NCBI GenBank assembly: GCA_002428735.1
Contig: DIXO01000067.1
Span: 1 to 64,000 of the forward strand
DNA from: Syntrophaceae bacterium UBA6078
GTDB lineage: Bacteria > Desulfobacterota > Syntrophia > Syntrophales > UBA2210
Length of the DNA: 64,000 nt
Direction: 5' to 3'
Shown piece by piece: positions 25,723 through 33,674 of the stretch (its first letter is position 1; every line of letters begins with the position of its first letter). The notes under the pieces were generated by a model that worked only from the letters and a program-made list of their open reading frames with translations, searched no databases and was not told where the DNA came from. The position numbers and the translations under genes were made by a program.

Positions 25723-27204
25723 ATGGAAACCATTGTATCTGTTAAGCCGCTGTTAGCTATTATTATTTCACTTTTTGGCTCGCTTCTCATTATTGTCTGC
25801 GGCAGGAAACCCAATCTGAGGGAGGGCTGCTCCCTTGCGATCGCGCTGATCAAATTCTCCATTATCGCTTCAATGCTCCCGGTGGTCCTTGCCGGAAAGC
25901 GGCTGGTATTCAGCCTTGTTGATGTTCTTCCCGGGGTGGGGATCGCCTTCCGTGTCGACCCTCTTGGCCTCTTGTTTGCTCTGGTAGCGTCTTCTCTGTG
26001 GATCGTAACAACCATCTATTCTATCGGCTACATGCGCCCACTGAAGGAGCACTCGCAGACACGATATTTTACCTTCTTTGCACTTGCCCTCTCTTCGGCG
26101 GTTGGAGTCGCTTTTTCCGCCAACCTCCTCACCCTGTACATGTTTTACGAGATGCTGTCGTTGTCAACTTACTCCCTGGTTACCCATCACCAGGACGCGG
26201 AGGCGCGTTTTGCGGGGCGAAAGTATCTGACCTATCTCATGGGAACCTCTATCGCCTTCTTCCTTCCCGCGATGATCTTAACTTACTGGTATACGGGAAC
26301 ACTTGATTTTGCAGATCAGGGTATCCTTGCGGGGAAGGCGGGCGGCCCCATGCTGATCCTCACCTTCGTCCTCTTCATCGCGGGAATCGGCAAGGCCGCC
26401 ATCATGCCAATCCACTCGTGGCTCCCCTCGGCCATGGTGGCTCCGACGCCGGTCAGCGCTCTTCTGCACGCGGTCGCGGTCGTCAAGGTGGGGGTTTTCT
26501 CCGTTCTGAGAATCTGCTTTCACATCTTCGGGATTGACCTGATGCACGCCCTTTCTCTTGATGTGTTTTTGCTCTACTTCATATCCGTCACGATCATCGT
26601 CGGTTCTCTCTTCGCCCTGAGGCAGGATGACCTCAAGGCACGGCTCGCGTACTCGACGGTGAGCCAGCTGTCCTACATTATCATGGCCGGGGGGCTCATG
26701 AGCGTTATGGGGATGACGGGCGGGGTGATCCATATTGTCATGCACGCATTCGGCAAGATCACGCTCTTCTTTTGCGCCGGCGCCATCATCGCCCATACCG
26801 GTTTCAAGAAAATCAGCGAGATGCGGGGGATCGGGAAGATGATGCCTGTCACGATGACGGCCTTCTTTTTCGGGTCACTCAGCGTCATCGGCATACCCCC
26901 CATGGGTGGCTTTATCAGCAAGTGGTACCTCGCCCTGGGCTGCATCGAGGCGGGGCAGATCCCCATACTGGTCGTCATCCTGACCAGTTCCCTTTTGAAC
27001 GCGGCTTACTTTCTTCCCATAACGTACAACGCCTTCTTTTCCACCGGACCTCACTTTGACGCCTCGACGCGGATGAATGAGGCCCATCTCTGCGCGGTGA
27101 TTCCCCCGGTCCTCACCGCCGCAGCTTCTTTTGTACTGTTTGTCCGACCGGGATTTTTTCTCGAACTGGCGCGGATGACAGCGAAAGCCGTCATGGGTGG
27201 ATAG
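25723..27204 (+). CDS. Antiporter-like proton/sodium-conducting membrane subunit (NuoL/M/N-MrpA/D family)
   Basis: A 493-residue protein with about 14 membrane helices. The two diagnostic sites of the family are present: the helix 5 Glu in YMFYEMLSLSTYSLV near residue 143, and the helix 7-8 lysines in GIGKAAIMPIHSWLPSAMVA and LLHAVAVVKVGVF near residues 225-258. Similar subunits serve in complex I, Mrp antiporters and membrane hydrogenases. No other complex I genes are nearby; the next ion-transport genes form an Mrp-like operon 4 kb downstream, separated by signalling genes. It may supply the MrpA-like N-terminal half that this operon lacks. This is inferred from gene content. Confidence 0.85.
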   Translation: METIVSVKPLLAIIISLFGSLLIIVCGRKPNLREGCSLAIALIKFSIIASMLPVVLAGKRLVFSLVDVLPGVGIAFRVDPLGLLFALVASSLWIVTTIYSIGYMRPLKEHSQTRYFTFFALALSSAVGVAFSANLLTLYMFYEMLSLSTYSLVTHHQDAEARFAGRKYLTYLMGTSIAFFLPAMILTYWYTGTLDFADQGILAGKAGGPMLILTFVLFIAGIGKAAIMPIHSWLPSAMVAPTPVSALLHAVAVVKVGVFSVLRICFHIFGIDLMHALSLDVFLLYFISVTIIVGSLFALRQDDLKARLAYSTVSQLSYIIMAGGLMSVMGMTGGVIHIVMHAFGKITLFFCAGAIIAHTGFKKISEMRGIGKMMPVTMTAFFFGSLSVIGIPPMGGFISKWYLALGCIEAGQIPILVVILTSSLLNAAYFLPITYNAFFSTGPHFDASTRMNEAHLCAVIPPVLTAAASFVLFVRPGFFLELARMTAKAVMGG

Positions 27205-27233
27205 GATCGTTTTTGCCCGGTTGAGAGACTGTG

Positions 27234-28754
27234 ATGCGGATGAAGAAGATTTTATTGATCGATGATGAAGAGAATACCCTCTCGTCTCTCGCCCGTTCTC
27301 TGAGGAGTAACGGGTACGATGTCATCACTGCCTCTTCCGGCGAGACGGGTCTTGATGCCTTTGAGAGAGAATCCCCTCCTATCGTTCTGACCGATCTGAG
27401 CATGCCCGGTCTTGACGGGCTTGCTGTCTTGAAAAGGGTCAAGAACAGCAATCCCGACGCCGAGGTTATCCTGATTACCAGTCATGGAGACATGGATTCC
27501 GCTATCGATGCGTTGCGGTATGGGGCTTCGGATTTTGTCAAAAAGCCGGTCGGGGAGATGGATCTGAAGATTGCCCTCAGGAGGGCCGAGGAAAAGCTCC
27601 TGATGCGTGAAAAACTCAGGGAATACACGTTAGATCTTGAAAATATGTGTTACATAGCCATGGAGGAGGTGAAGCGGAAATCCGATTTCCAGGATAAGTT
27701 GATCACCAGTTCCAATGATGGAATTGTGGCGACCGATGAAAAAGGCATTATCGTCATATTCAATCCGGGGGCGGAGGCCATCTTTGGAGTTCCCCGGATC
27801 GAAGTTGCGAGAAAAGCTTCGTTTACGGCTCTGTTCCCCCCTGAGATAGCGGATGTTTTCACCCTTATGTTCAAGAGGGGAAAGCATATGGGGGATGTTG
27901 AGTGGAAAGAAGTTGTCATTCGCCGAGGAGACAATGGTGATATCCCCGTCAGGTTCTCGGCAACGCTCCTGTATGACGGCGATGATATTATCGGAAGTGT
28001 CGGGTTTTTCCAGGACCTGAGCGAGATAAAACGTCTTGAACAGGAACTGGTTAAATCCGAAAGGCTGGCGGCAATCGGTCAGACGGTTGCCCGGCTGGCT
28101 CACTACATCAAGAACATACTGACAGGACTCAAGGGGGGGACGTACATCGTCAATCTTGGCCTTGACAAGAATGATATCGATAAGCTAAGGAAGGGCTGGG
28201 TTATGGTTGAGAAGAATGTGGGACGTATTTCTTCCCTTGTCTTAGATCTTCTCGCATATTCCAAGGAGCGTAAACCCGAATACAGGGACTGCCATCCCAA
28301 TGACGTTGTCGAGGATGTCTGCGAACTTCTGGAGGGGATGGCAATGGAGAATCATATCCGGGTTGTGAGAGATTTTGATCCGCAGATCAAAGAGATTGCG
28401 ATGGATCCTGATATGGTCCATCGCGTGCTCCTGAATCTGGTATCGAATGCTGTTGACGCCTGCATATTCGATCTTGACAGTACCAAGGAACACGAGGTCA
28501 GTGTGAAGACGCAGCTCGAGGAGGGCAATATCATCAGATTCGATGTTGCCGACAATGGCTGCGGAATGACCGAAGAAGTGAAAAACAGGATATTTACGGC
28601 CTTCTTCAGTACGAAGGGAGGAAAGGGCACCGGATTGGGTCTCTTGGTTGTTCAAAAACTGGTATATGAGCACGACGGCAGCATTGATATTCGTTCTGAG
28701 GAAGGGAAGGGGTCGACGTTTATCGTACGACTCCCTTACAAGGATGCCGCTTGA
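27234..28754 (+). CDS. Hybrid response-regulator/PAS/histidine kinase
   Basis: A 506-residue soluble signalling kinase. An N-terminal receiver (residues ~3-120) carries the acidic pair in LLIDDEENT, the phosphoacceptor Asp in IVLTDLSMPGLDG and the Lys in FVKKPVG. A PAS domain follows (~150-260). The dimerisation helix has the likely phospho-His in ARLAHYIKNIL near residue 284, and the ATPase has NLVSNAVDAC, DNGCGMTEEVKNRIF and GKGTGLGLLVV. No membrane segment is present, so the signal enters through the receiver or PAS domain. It follows the antiporter gene by 29 bases and precedes a response regulator and stress proteins, suggesting control of energy status. GTG at 27231 and ATG at 27240 are alternative starts. 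Confidence 0.9.
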   Translation: MRMKKILLIDDEENTLSSLARSLRSNGYDVITASSGETGLDAFERESPPIVLTDLSMPGLDGLAVLKRVKNSNPDAEVILITSHGDMDSAIDALRYGASDFVKKPVGEMDLKIALRRAEEKLLMREKLREYTLDLENMCYIAMEEVKRKSDFQDKLITSSNDGIVATDEKGIIVIFNPGAEAIFGVPRIEVARKASFTALFPPEIADVFTLMFKRGKHMGDVEWKEVVIRRGDNGDIPVRFSATLLYDGDDIIGSVGFFQDLSEIKRLEQELVKSERLAAIGQTVARLAHYIKNILTGLKGGTYIVNLGLDKNDIDKLRKGWVMVEKNVGRISSLVLDLLAYSKERKPEYRDCHPNDVVEDVCELLEGMAMENHIRVVRDFDPQIKEIAMDPDMVHRVLLNLVSNAVDACIFDLDSTKEHEVSVKTQLEEGNIIRFDVADNGCGMTEEVKNRIFTAFFSTKGGKGTGLGLLVVQKLVYEHDGSIDIRSEEGKGSTFIVRLPYKDAA

Positions 28755-28842
28755 AACAGGGGACCGGCGAATCGGTGGGTTCACCCATGCATTGGCTCGC
28801 TTCTCCAAGAAGCGTCTCAAAAAACGATAAGGAGGACCTGTA

Positions 28843-29238
28843 ATGTCGAAGAGGGTTCTTACGGTAGATGATGATCCCGATATCAGCATATTCGTGAAAA
28901 CGGTTTTGGAGGAGAATCAATACACTCCTCTCGTAGCGCGGAACGGCGAAGAGGGTCTCGCCATGGCGAGAGACGAGGCTCCTGACCTCATAATCCTGGA
29001 TGTCCTGATGCCGAAACAAAGCGGCATTCGTATGTATCGCGAGCTGAGGAGCAATGAATCTCTGAAAAAGATACCGGTTATTATTCTGTCCGGCATCGCG
29101 AAACGCACCTTCCTCCGTTCCCAGGAAGCGCTCACGGAGTTTGGCGATCAACCGATACCGGATCCTGATGTGTACTTGGAAAAACCGGTTGAACCGCTCG
29201 AACTGGCGGAGACTGTAAAGAAACTGATAGGGTCATAA
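28843..29238 (+). CDS. Single-domain response regulator
   Basis: A 131-residue receiver without an output domain. The acidic pocket (VDDDPD), phosphoacceptor Asp (LIILDVLMPKQSG, near residue 51) and Lys (YLEKPVEP) are intact. The loop before that Lys is longer than usual, with about 15 extra residues (RTFLRSQEALTEFGDQPI). AAGGAGG lies before the ATG. It likely takes phosphate from the preceding kinase or shuttles to its receiver, and is followed 27 bases later by a universal stress protein gene. Confidence 0.9.
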   Translation: MSKRVLTVDDDPDISIFVKTVLEENQYTPLVARNGEEGLAMARDEAPDLIILDVLMPKQSGIRMYRELRSNESLKKIPVIILSGIAKRTFLRSQEALTEFGDQPIPDPDVYLEKPVEPLELAETVKKLIGS

Positions 29239-29265
29239 ATCAGTATATCGGGGGCACAAAGCGTC

Positions 29266-30153
29266 ATGAAAGACAAGAAGTTGCTTTTTGTAACCCAGTT
29301 TGAAGAGTTATGGTTTGATGCCCTCCAGTCTTTGATGGATTTGCGAAAGGCGGGTTTCAACCACGCCGTTTTTTTACATGTCATAGAGCGTGACAGAATC
29401 GCCATGCACCGGGGCAAGGGCTATCTCAAGGATGAGGAGGTGAAACTCCGTGAGATGGCAAATGTCCGCTTTATCGATTGGGCGGAAAGCCTCTTCGAGC
29501 AGGGGATGGAAGTAGGAGCCTACATTGTGGTTGGCAATCCTCTTCCCAAGATTATATCCACGGCGGCCGAAGAGGCTGTGGACCTCATTGTGACGGGCCG
29601 CCACAAGAGGGCAAAATTTGAGGAACTCTACGGCGGTTCCCAGACACTGGAGATACTGGAGCGGACATCTACTCCGGTTTTGGTCTATAAATACATGCTT
29701 CCCTCAGGGAAGGTAAACGAGCGGCCCTTTGAGAGGCCCCTCCTTACCATGGACTGGTCTCATGCCAGTGAAAAGGCTGTCCAATATCTCCTTTCATTCA
29801 AGAATATCCTGAAGAAGGTCATAGCCGTTCATGTCATTGGCGAAAAAGAATTCAAGAGTACGTCGGCGATGGAGATACAATCTCTTCGAAAGGACAACAA
29901 ACAGAAGCTGGAGGATGTGTGCGCCGCTTTTGAAAAAGAAGGTATAGAGGCGGAATCCCATCTTTATGTGGGGAGCGCCTTCGAGCAGATAGAAAAAGCG
30001 GCGCATGAACGGGATGCCACGATGATTGTCGCAGGAACAACGGGTAAAAGCCCTCTGAAAGAGATAGTACTGGGATCTGTTGCTACAAAGTTGGCAAAAC
30101 ATTCAATGCTCCCGACTCTGCTGGTTCCCACGAGTGTCACACTCTCAGAATAG
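29266..30153 (+). CDS. Tandem universal stress protein
   Basis: The 295 residues contain two UspA-type domains, about 1-148 and 163-295. The second keeps the ATP-type G-2x-G-9x-G(S/T) loop (GTTGKSPLKEIVLGSVATKL); in the first this loop is altered (GRHKRAKFEELYGGSQT), suggesting only one site binds nucleotide. Usp proteins are cytosolic stress or energy sensors. Its place between a two-component pair and an ion-transport operon hints at regulation of, or binding to, the transport complex, which remains inference. Confidence 0.88.
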   Translation: MKDKKLLFVTQFEELWFDALQSLMDLRKAGFNHAVFLHVIERDRIAMHRGKGYLKDEEVKLREMANVRFIDWAESLFEQGMEVGAYIVVGNPLPKIISTAAEEAVDLIVTGRHKRAKFEELYGGSQTLEILERTSTPVLVYKYMLPSGKVNERPFERPLLTMDWSHASEKAVQYLLSFKNILKKVIAVHVIGEKEFKSTSAMEIQSLRKDNKQKLEDVCAAFEKEGIEAESHLYVGSAFEQIEKAAHERDATMIVAGTTGKSPLKEIVLGSVATKLAKHSMLPTLLVPTSVTLSE

Positions 30154-30191
30154 ACACTGCCACGCTGTCATCAGGGAGTAATACGATACCA

Positions 30192-30935
30192 TTGCTGTAC
30201 ATAACTGATCAAAAAGATTTTGCCTCACCGTTTGGTCTTCTTCAGGGGCTCTTGCGTCTCAAAAAGAAACTGTTCGACCGTGTTGTGTTCGCGCTGCCCC
30301 CCTCCGCGACGGGATGGACTGACAATCTTCCCGATCTCGGAATTCCATCCGTCACAAAGATTGTTGGAGATTTCTCGTACAGAGGCATGATACAGGCGGC
30401 CAAAGATGAGCAGGTATCCTGTATCGCGGTCGATCTGGACAGGCATTCCCATGAGACGATTCTCAGAGGGCTTGCCTTGCATGCAACCCTCCCGGTCCTT
30501 TTCGTGAACAGGGGAGATATAATCGGAGAACTCTTGAATCACGTCATCTTTGCCACTGACTGGTCCGTTTCCTCTGAAAGGGCCCTGGAGCAGATTCTCG
30601 CCTTGGGCAGCCTTATCTATGAGTTGGATATCGTTCACGTCATCAGCGAAAAACTGACAGTGAAGGATATGCGGGAGCTGAAAGATCGATTGCAGCGTAC
30701 TCGTAAGATCTGTCTGGATGAAGGTATCAACGCGGAAGCGCATATCTATGCCGGTAACGTGGCTGAAGAAATCGTAACAGCATCGAAGGATTACCGGGGA
30801 AGCATTATTGTCGTGGGATCGAACACCCAAAGATCTCTTGTGAAGAGAATATTCAAAAGAAGCACCATCCATACTTTGATAAAAAATGCGGCTGTGCCGG
30901 TATTTTTTGTACCCTACACAGCCGGGGGTGATTGA
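30192..30935 (+). CDS. Second universal stress protein
   Basis: A 247-residue protein with a clear C-terminal UspA domain (about 112-245), including VIFATDWSVSSERALEQIL at its start and the nucleotide-loop-like VVGSNTQRSLVKRIFKRST near its end. The N-terminal ~110 residues look like a degenerate second Usp domain. The start is uncertain: the frame opens with a TTG at 30192 with GGGAG 15 bases upstream, and no good ATG is available before the first beta strand. Its stop lies four bases before the MrpE-like gene, so it seems to be co-translated with the transport operon. Confidence 0.82.
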   Translation: MLYITDQKDFASPFGLLQGLLRLKKKLFDRVVFALPPSATGWTDNLPDLGIPSVTKIVGDFSYRGMIQAAKDEQVSCIAVDLDRHSHETILRGLALHATLPVLFVNRGDIIGELLNHVIFATDWSVSSERALEQILALGSLIYELDIVHVISEKLTVKDMRELKDRLQRTRKICLDEGINAEAHIYAGNVAEEIVTASKDYRGSIIVVGSNTQRSLVKRIFKRSTIHTLIKNAAVPVFFVPYTAGGD

Positions 30936-30939
30936 GGCT

Positions 30940-31662
30940 ATGGAAGTAACACTGTTTATTCATGCGGCGGATGATGCCTTCCGTATCCTGGAAAACGCCA
31001 AGGCGCAGGCCGTCGGCCTGCTTGATACGGCCACGAGGCTCACCTCTGAAACACGGTGGATGGAAGAAAAGAAGCTCCAGACCATCCTGAAGGGTGCTCA
31101 TGAGACCCGGTCGGGAATTCAAAGCTTTGTTATCACCTTTGTCATGCTCATGGGGTTCTGGGCGCTCCTGTCAGGGAAGTTTGACGCTTTTCACCTCTCT
31201 CTCGGTGTCATCTGCTCCCTCATCGTGGCCTATCTCAGCCATGATTTGCTCTTTGCCAATGTGAGGGTAGGGGACGGTCGCGTCATCGTCCGGAGATTTC
31301 TGGCCTTTATCCCCTGGCTCCTTCGTGAAATAATAACCTCAAACTTTTACGTCGCCTATCTTGCCCTTTCGCCGAAGATGCCGATCGATCCGCAGATTAT
31401 GCGGTTCAAGACAAAGCTGGAAAGTGATATCTCATGGGTCGTCCTGGCAAACTCGATAACACTCACGCCGGGTACCGTCACGATTGATATCGCCGATCGG
31501 GAATTCATGGTCCATGCTCTCGACCGGAAGACAGCGGCCGGCCTGGATACGGGAGAGATGGAGGATCGGGTGGCCCATATCTTCATGGAGGCTGACCATA
31601 TATACATCCAGGATGTTCTGGATGTATCCCGCATATTCGCTGAGTTGAAGAGAGGCATGTAA
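30940..31662 (+). CDS. mrpE: MrpE/MnhE-like subunit with an unusual N-terminal extension
   Basis: 240 residues. The C-terminal ~170 residues are an MrpE domain: two to three membrane helices (FVITFVMLMGFWALLSG near residue 68, SLGVICSLIVAYLSHDLLF), then VLANSITLTPGTVTID, which is the family hallmark. The first ~62 residues are an amphipathic, helix-prone extension (ending around KLQTILKGAHETRSG) not usual in MrpE. The ATG at 30940 is used because the longer open frame overlaps the Usp gene. The next gene starts directly after its stop codon. Confidence 0.85.
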   Translation: MEVTLFIHAADDAFRILENAKAQAVGLLDTATRLTSETRWMEEKKLQTILKGAHETRSGIQSFVITFVMLMGFWALLSGKFDAFHLSLGVICSLIVAYLSHDLLFANVRVGDGRVIVRRFLAFIPWLLREIITSNFYVAYLALSPKMPIDPQIMRFKTKLESDISWVVLANSITLTPGTVTIDIADREFMVHALDRKTAAGLDTGEMEDRVAHIFMEADHIYIQDVLDVSRIFAELKRGM

Positions 31663-32145
31663 ATGATCGGCAAAAGTGATGATATTATCATAAAGACCAT
31701 TGCGAGGATTTTTGTTCCCTTCCTGCAGTTATACGCCCTGTACGTCATCATGCACGGCCATTACAGTCCGGGTGGAGGGTTTCAGGGGGGGGTTATCCTG
31801 GGTGCGAGCATGGCCCTGCTCCTGATCACCCATGGGTATGACGAGCTCAAGAGGAGGCTGCCCGAAGGCGTTCTCCTTCTTCTCGGCAGCCTGGGTGTCC
31901 TCATATATGCGGGGATCGGACTTCTCTGTCTCATTCTCGGCGGAAACTATCTTGACTACAGTCAGTTGTCTGTTATCCTGGGCGTTGATGCGGCTCATGC
32001 GCGGTCTCTGGGGATTCTGGGGGTTGAGCTGGGTGTCGGATTCACGGTCATGGCGATCATGTACTCAATTTTCTTCGATATATCGACAGGCGGCATTCTG
32101 CCCGAAGATCAGAGGCGCGAAGGTAGAGTGGAAGGCGAAAGGTAA
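31663..32145 (+). CDS. mrpB: MrpB/MnhB-like membrane subunit
   Basis: 160 residues with four predicted membrane helices. The MnhB signature is visible: LYALYVIMHGHYSPGGGFQG near residue 25 and GVELGVGFTVMAIMYSIFFD near 120. It begins immediately after the mrpE-like stop. In classical Mrp operons MrpB follows MrpA; here it is second, after MrpE, which matches the rearranged gene orders of Mbh-type clusters. Confidence 0.88.
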   Translation: MIGKSDDIIIKTIARIFVPFLQLYALYVIMHGHYSPGGGFQGGVILGASMALLLITHGYDELKRRLPEGVLLLLGSLGVLIYAGIGLLCLILGGNYLDYSQLSVILGVDAAHARSLGILGVELGVGFTVMAIMYSIFFDISTGGILPEDQRREGRVEGER

Positions 32146-32168
32146 ATCACGCGCGTTAGGTATTGTAT

Positions 32169-32429
32169 ATGAATATATTTTTTGTTGCGGTTGGTATGGG
32201 GTTGTGCGCCCTCGTTTTTCTGGTGCTCTACCGGGCCATATTCGGTCCGGGGGTATTCAACCGAATAGCGGCTATCTCCGCTGTTGGCACCAAGACGTTG
32301 ATAATACTGCTTATCATTGGGTATGTGTATAACCGCGTTGACATGTTTATTGATATCAGCATGGTGTATGCCCTCCTGAATTTTATCGGATGCATAGCCG
32401 CGGCAAAATACTTGGAAATGGAACGGTAG
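32169..32429 (+). CDS. mrpF: MrpF/MnhF-like membrane subunit
   Basis: 86 residues, three membrane helices. LYRAIFGPGVFNRIAAISAV is the conserved first cytoplasmic loop of MrpF, and DMFIDISMVYALLNFIG the conserved third helix. The ATG at 32169 is preferred over a TTG two codons upstream. It is followed after four bases by mrpG, the usual partner. Confidence 0.9.
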   Translation: MNIFFVAVGMGLCALVFLVLYRAIFGPGVFNRIAAISAVGTKTLIILLIIGYVYNRVDMFIDISMVYALLNFIGCIAAAKYLEMER

Positions 32430-32433
32430 ACAG

Positions 32434-32751
32434 ATGACATATCTGCTGGTTGGTCTTGCAATAATCTGTATTCTCGGGGGCCTGTTTTTCTTTGCGACAG
32501 CCACGATCGGGCTCCTGCGCTTTCCTGATTTTTTTACCCGGCTTCACGCCACGGGAAAGGGGGACACCCTGGCTGTCTTTCTCTGCCTGATCGGCCTTGC
32601 CCTGTATGAGGGATTCTCGCTCACGGCCCTGAAAATCATTTTTATTGCGGTCTTCATGTTTCTGGCACAGCCGACGGCGACGCACGCCATTTCACGGGCC
32701 GGTATACGGCGCGGCCTGAAACCGTGGGTAAAAGGGGAAGAAAGAAGATGA
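32434..32751 (+). CDS. mrpG: MrpG/MnhG-like membrane subunit
   Basis: 105 residues, three membrane helices. GLLRFPDFFTRLHATGKGDT near residue 27 is the diagnostic MrpG motif, followed by the PTATHAISRAG motif near the end. Its stop overlaps the start of the next small subunit gene by four bases (ATGA). Confidence 0.92.
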   Translation: MTYLLVGLAIICILGGLFFFATATIGLLRFPDFFTRLHATGKGDTLAVFLCLIGLALYEGFSLTALKIIFIAVFMFLAQPTATHAISRAGIRRGLKPWVKGEERR

Positions 32752-32993
32752 ATATACCCTTTGATATCATTCTGCAACTTTTTGTGGTGATCTGCGCGGT
32801 GGCAGCGATCACGGTCAGGGATCTTTTGAGCGCCGTCATGATCCTCGGGGCATACAGTTTCTTCATGTGTCTTATGTGGGCGCAGCTGGGTGCTGTTGAT
32901 GTCGCGTTCACAGAGGCGTCGGTCAGCGCGGGGATCGGCACGATCCTCCTGGTTGCCGCCGTTCTGAAAACGACAAGGAGAACAAAGGATTGA
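32748..32993 (+). CDS. MbhD-like subunit (DUF4040, equivalent to part of the MrpA C-terminus)
   Basis: 81 residues with two to three membrane helices. LSAVMILGAYSFFMCLMWAQ and DVAFTEASVSAGIGTILLVA are typical of the hydrogen-gated MrpA C-terminal module that occurs as separate MbhD proteins in membrane hydrogenases and related systems. The Glu in FTEASV is a conserved charged residue. Overlaps with both neighbours (four bases each) show tight translational coupling. It occurs where a classical operon would have it fused into MrpA. Confidence 0.85.
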   Translation: MNIPFDIILQLFVVICAVAAITVRDLLSAVMILGAYSFFMCLMWAQLGAVDVAFTEASVSAGIGTILLVAAVLKTTRRTKD

Positions 32994-33280
32994 AAACTCT
33001 GAGCCTGATCGTATCCATTATCGTCGGAGCGTTTCTTATGTACGGCACCATTGACATGCCGGCCTGGGGCGACCCCGATTCCCCGGCCAGCACCCATGTT
33101 TCCCCTTACTATATTACGCATACCGAAGTAGACACGGCGACGCCGAACATGGTTACCTCGGTCCTCGCCGACTACCGGGGGTATGACACCCTGGGCGAAA
33201 CGACGGTTATATTCACCGCCGGGATGGCCTGTATTCTCCTTCTGAGAAGACGGGGCGGCAGGAACAAAGACAGAGGATAG
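32990..33280 (+). CDS. MbhE-like subunit
   Basis: 96 residues. An N-terminal membrane helix, a periplasmic-type loop with GDPDSPASTHVSPYYI, and a second helix after RGYDTLGETTVIFTAGMA, which is the conserved MbhE/MrpA-C-terminal motif. The TTG start at 32990 overlaps the preceding stop and has AAGGAG upstream. A short basic tail ends the protein. Confidence 0.82.
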   Translation: MKTLSLIVSIIVGAFLMYGTIDMPAWGDPDSPASTHVSPYYITHTEVDTATPNMVTSVLADYRGYDTLGETTVIFTAGMACILLLRRRGGRNKDRG

Positions 33281-33293
33281 GGAACTCGATACG

Positions 33294-33674
33294 ATGGATT
33301 TCATCATAGCAAAATACAACTACTGGATCTACATTACTCTGATGATGATCGGTTTCTACGCGATGATTGCCAAGACCAACCTGATCAAAAAGATCATCGG
33401 GATGAATATCTTTCAGACGGCGATCATCCTTTTTTTTGTTTCCATCTCTTACAAGAGAGGCGGAGCGACTCTGCCGATTCTGACCGATGCGGATGCCCAT
33501 GGCGGGCATGTCATTGATGTCGCACAGTATCTGAACCCCCTGCCGCATGTCCTTATGCTGACGGCGATCGTCGTTTCCATCGCGACACTGGGGGTCGCTC
33601 TTGCCATCGCCATCATGATGTACCGAAAATACCACACCCTGGAAGAGGATGAAATCCTCAAGGCAATCAAATGA
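33294..33674 (+). CDS. mrpC: MrpC/NuoK-like membrane subunit
   Basis: 126 residues, three membrane helices like NuoK. GFYAMIAKTNLIKKIIGMNI near residue 20 matches the family's GL.-.--NLIK-.IG start, and DVAQYLNPLPHVLMLTAIVV with the conserved DPLPQALVLTAIVI-like segment near residue 80 is clear. The loop between helices 1 and 2 carries a GGATLPILTDADAHGGH insert. It overlaps mrpD by four bases. Confidence 0.9.
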   Translation: MDFIIAKYNYWIYITLMMIGFYAMIAKTNLIKKIIGMNIFQTAIILFFVSISYKRGGATLPILTDADAHGGHVIDVAQYLNPLPHVLMLTAIVVSIATLGVALAIAIMMYRKYHTLEEDEILKAIK

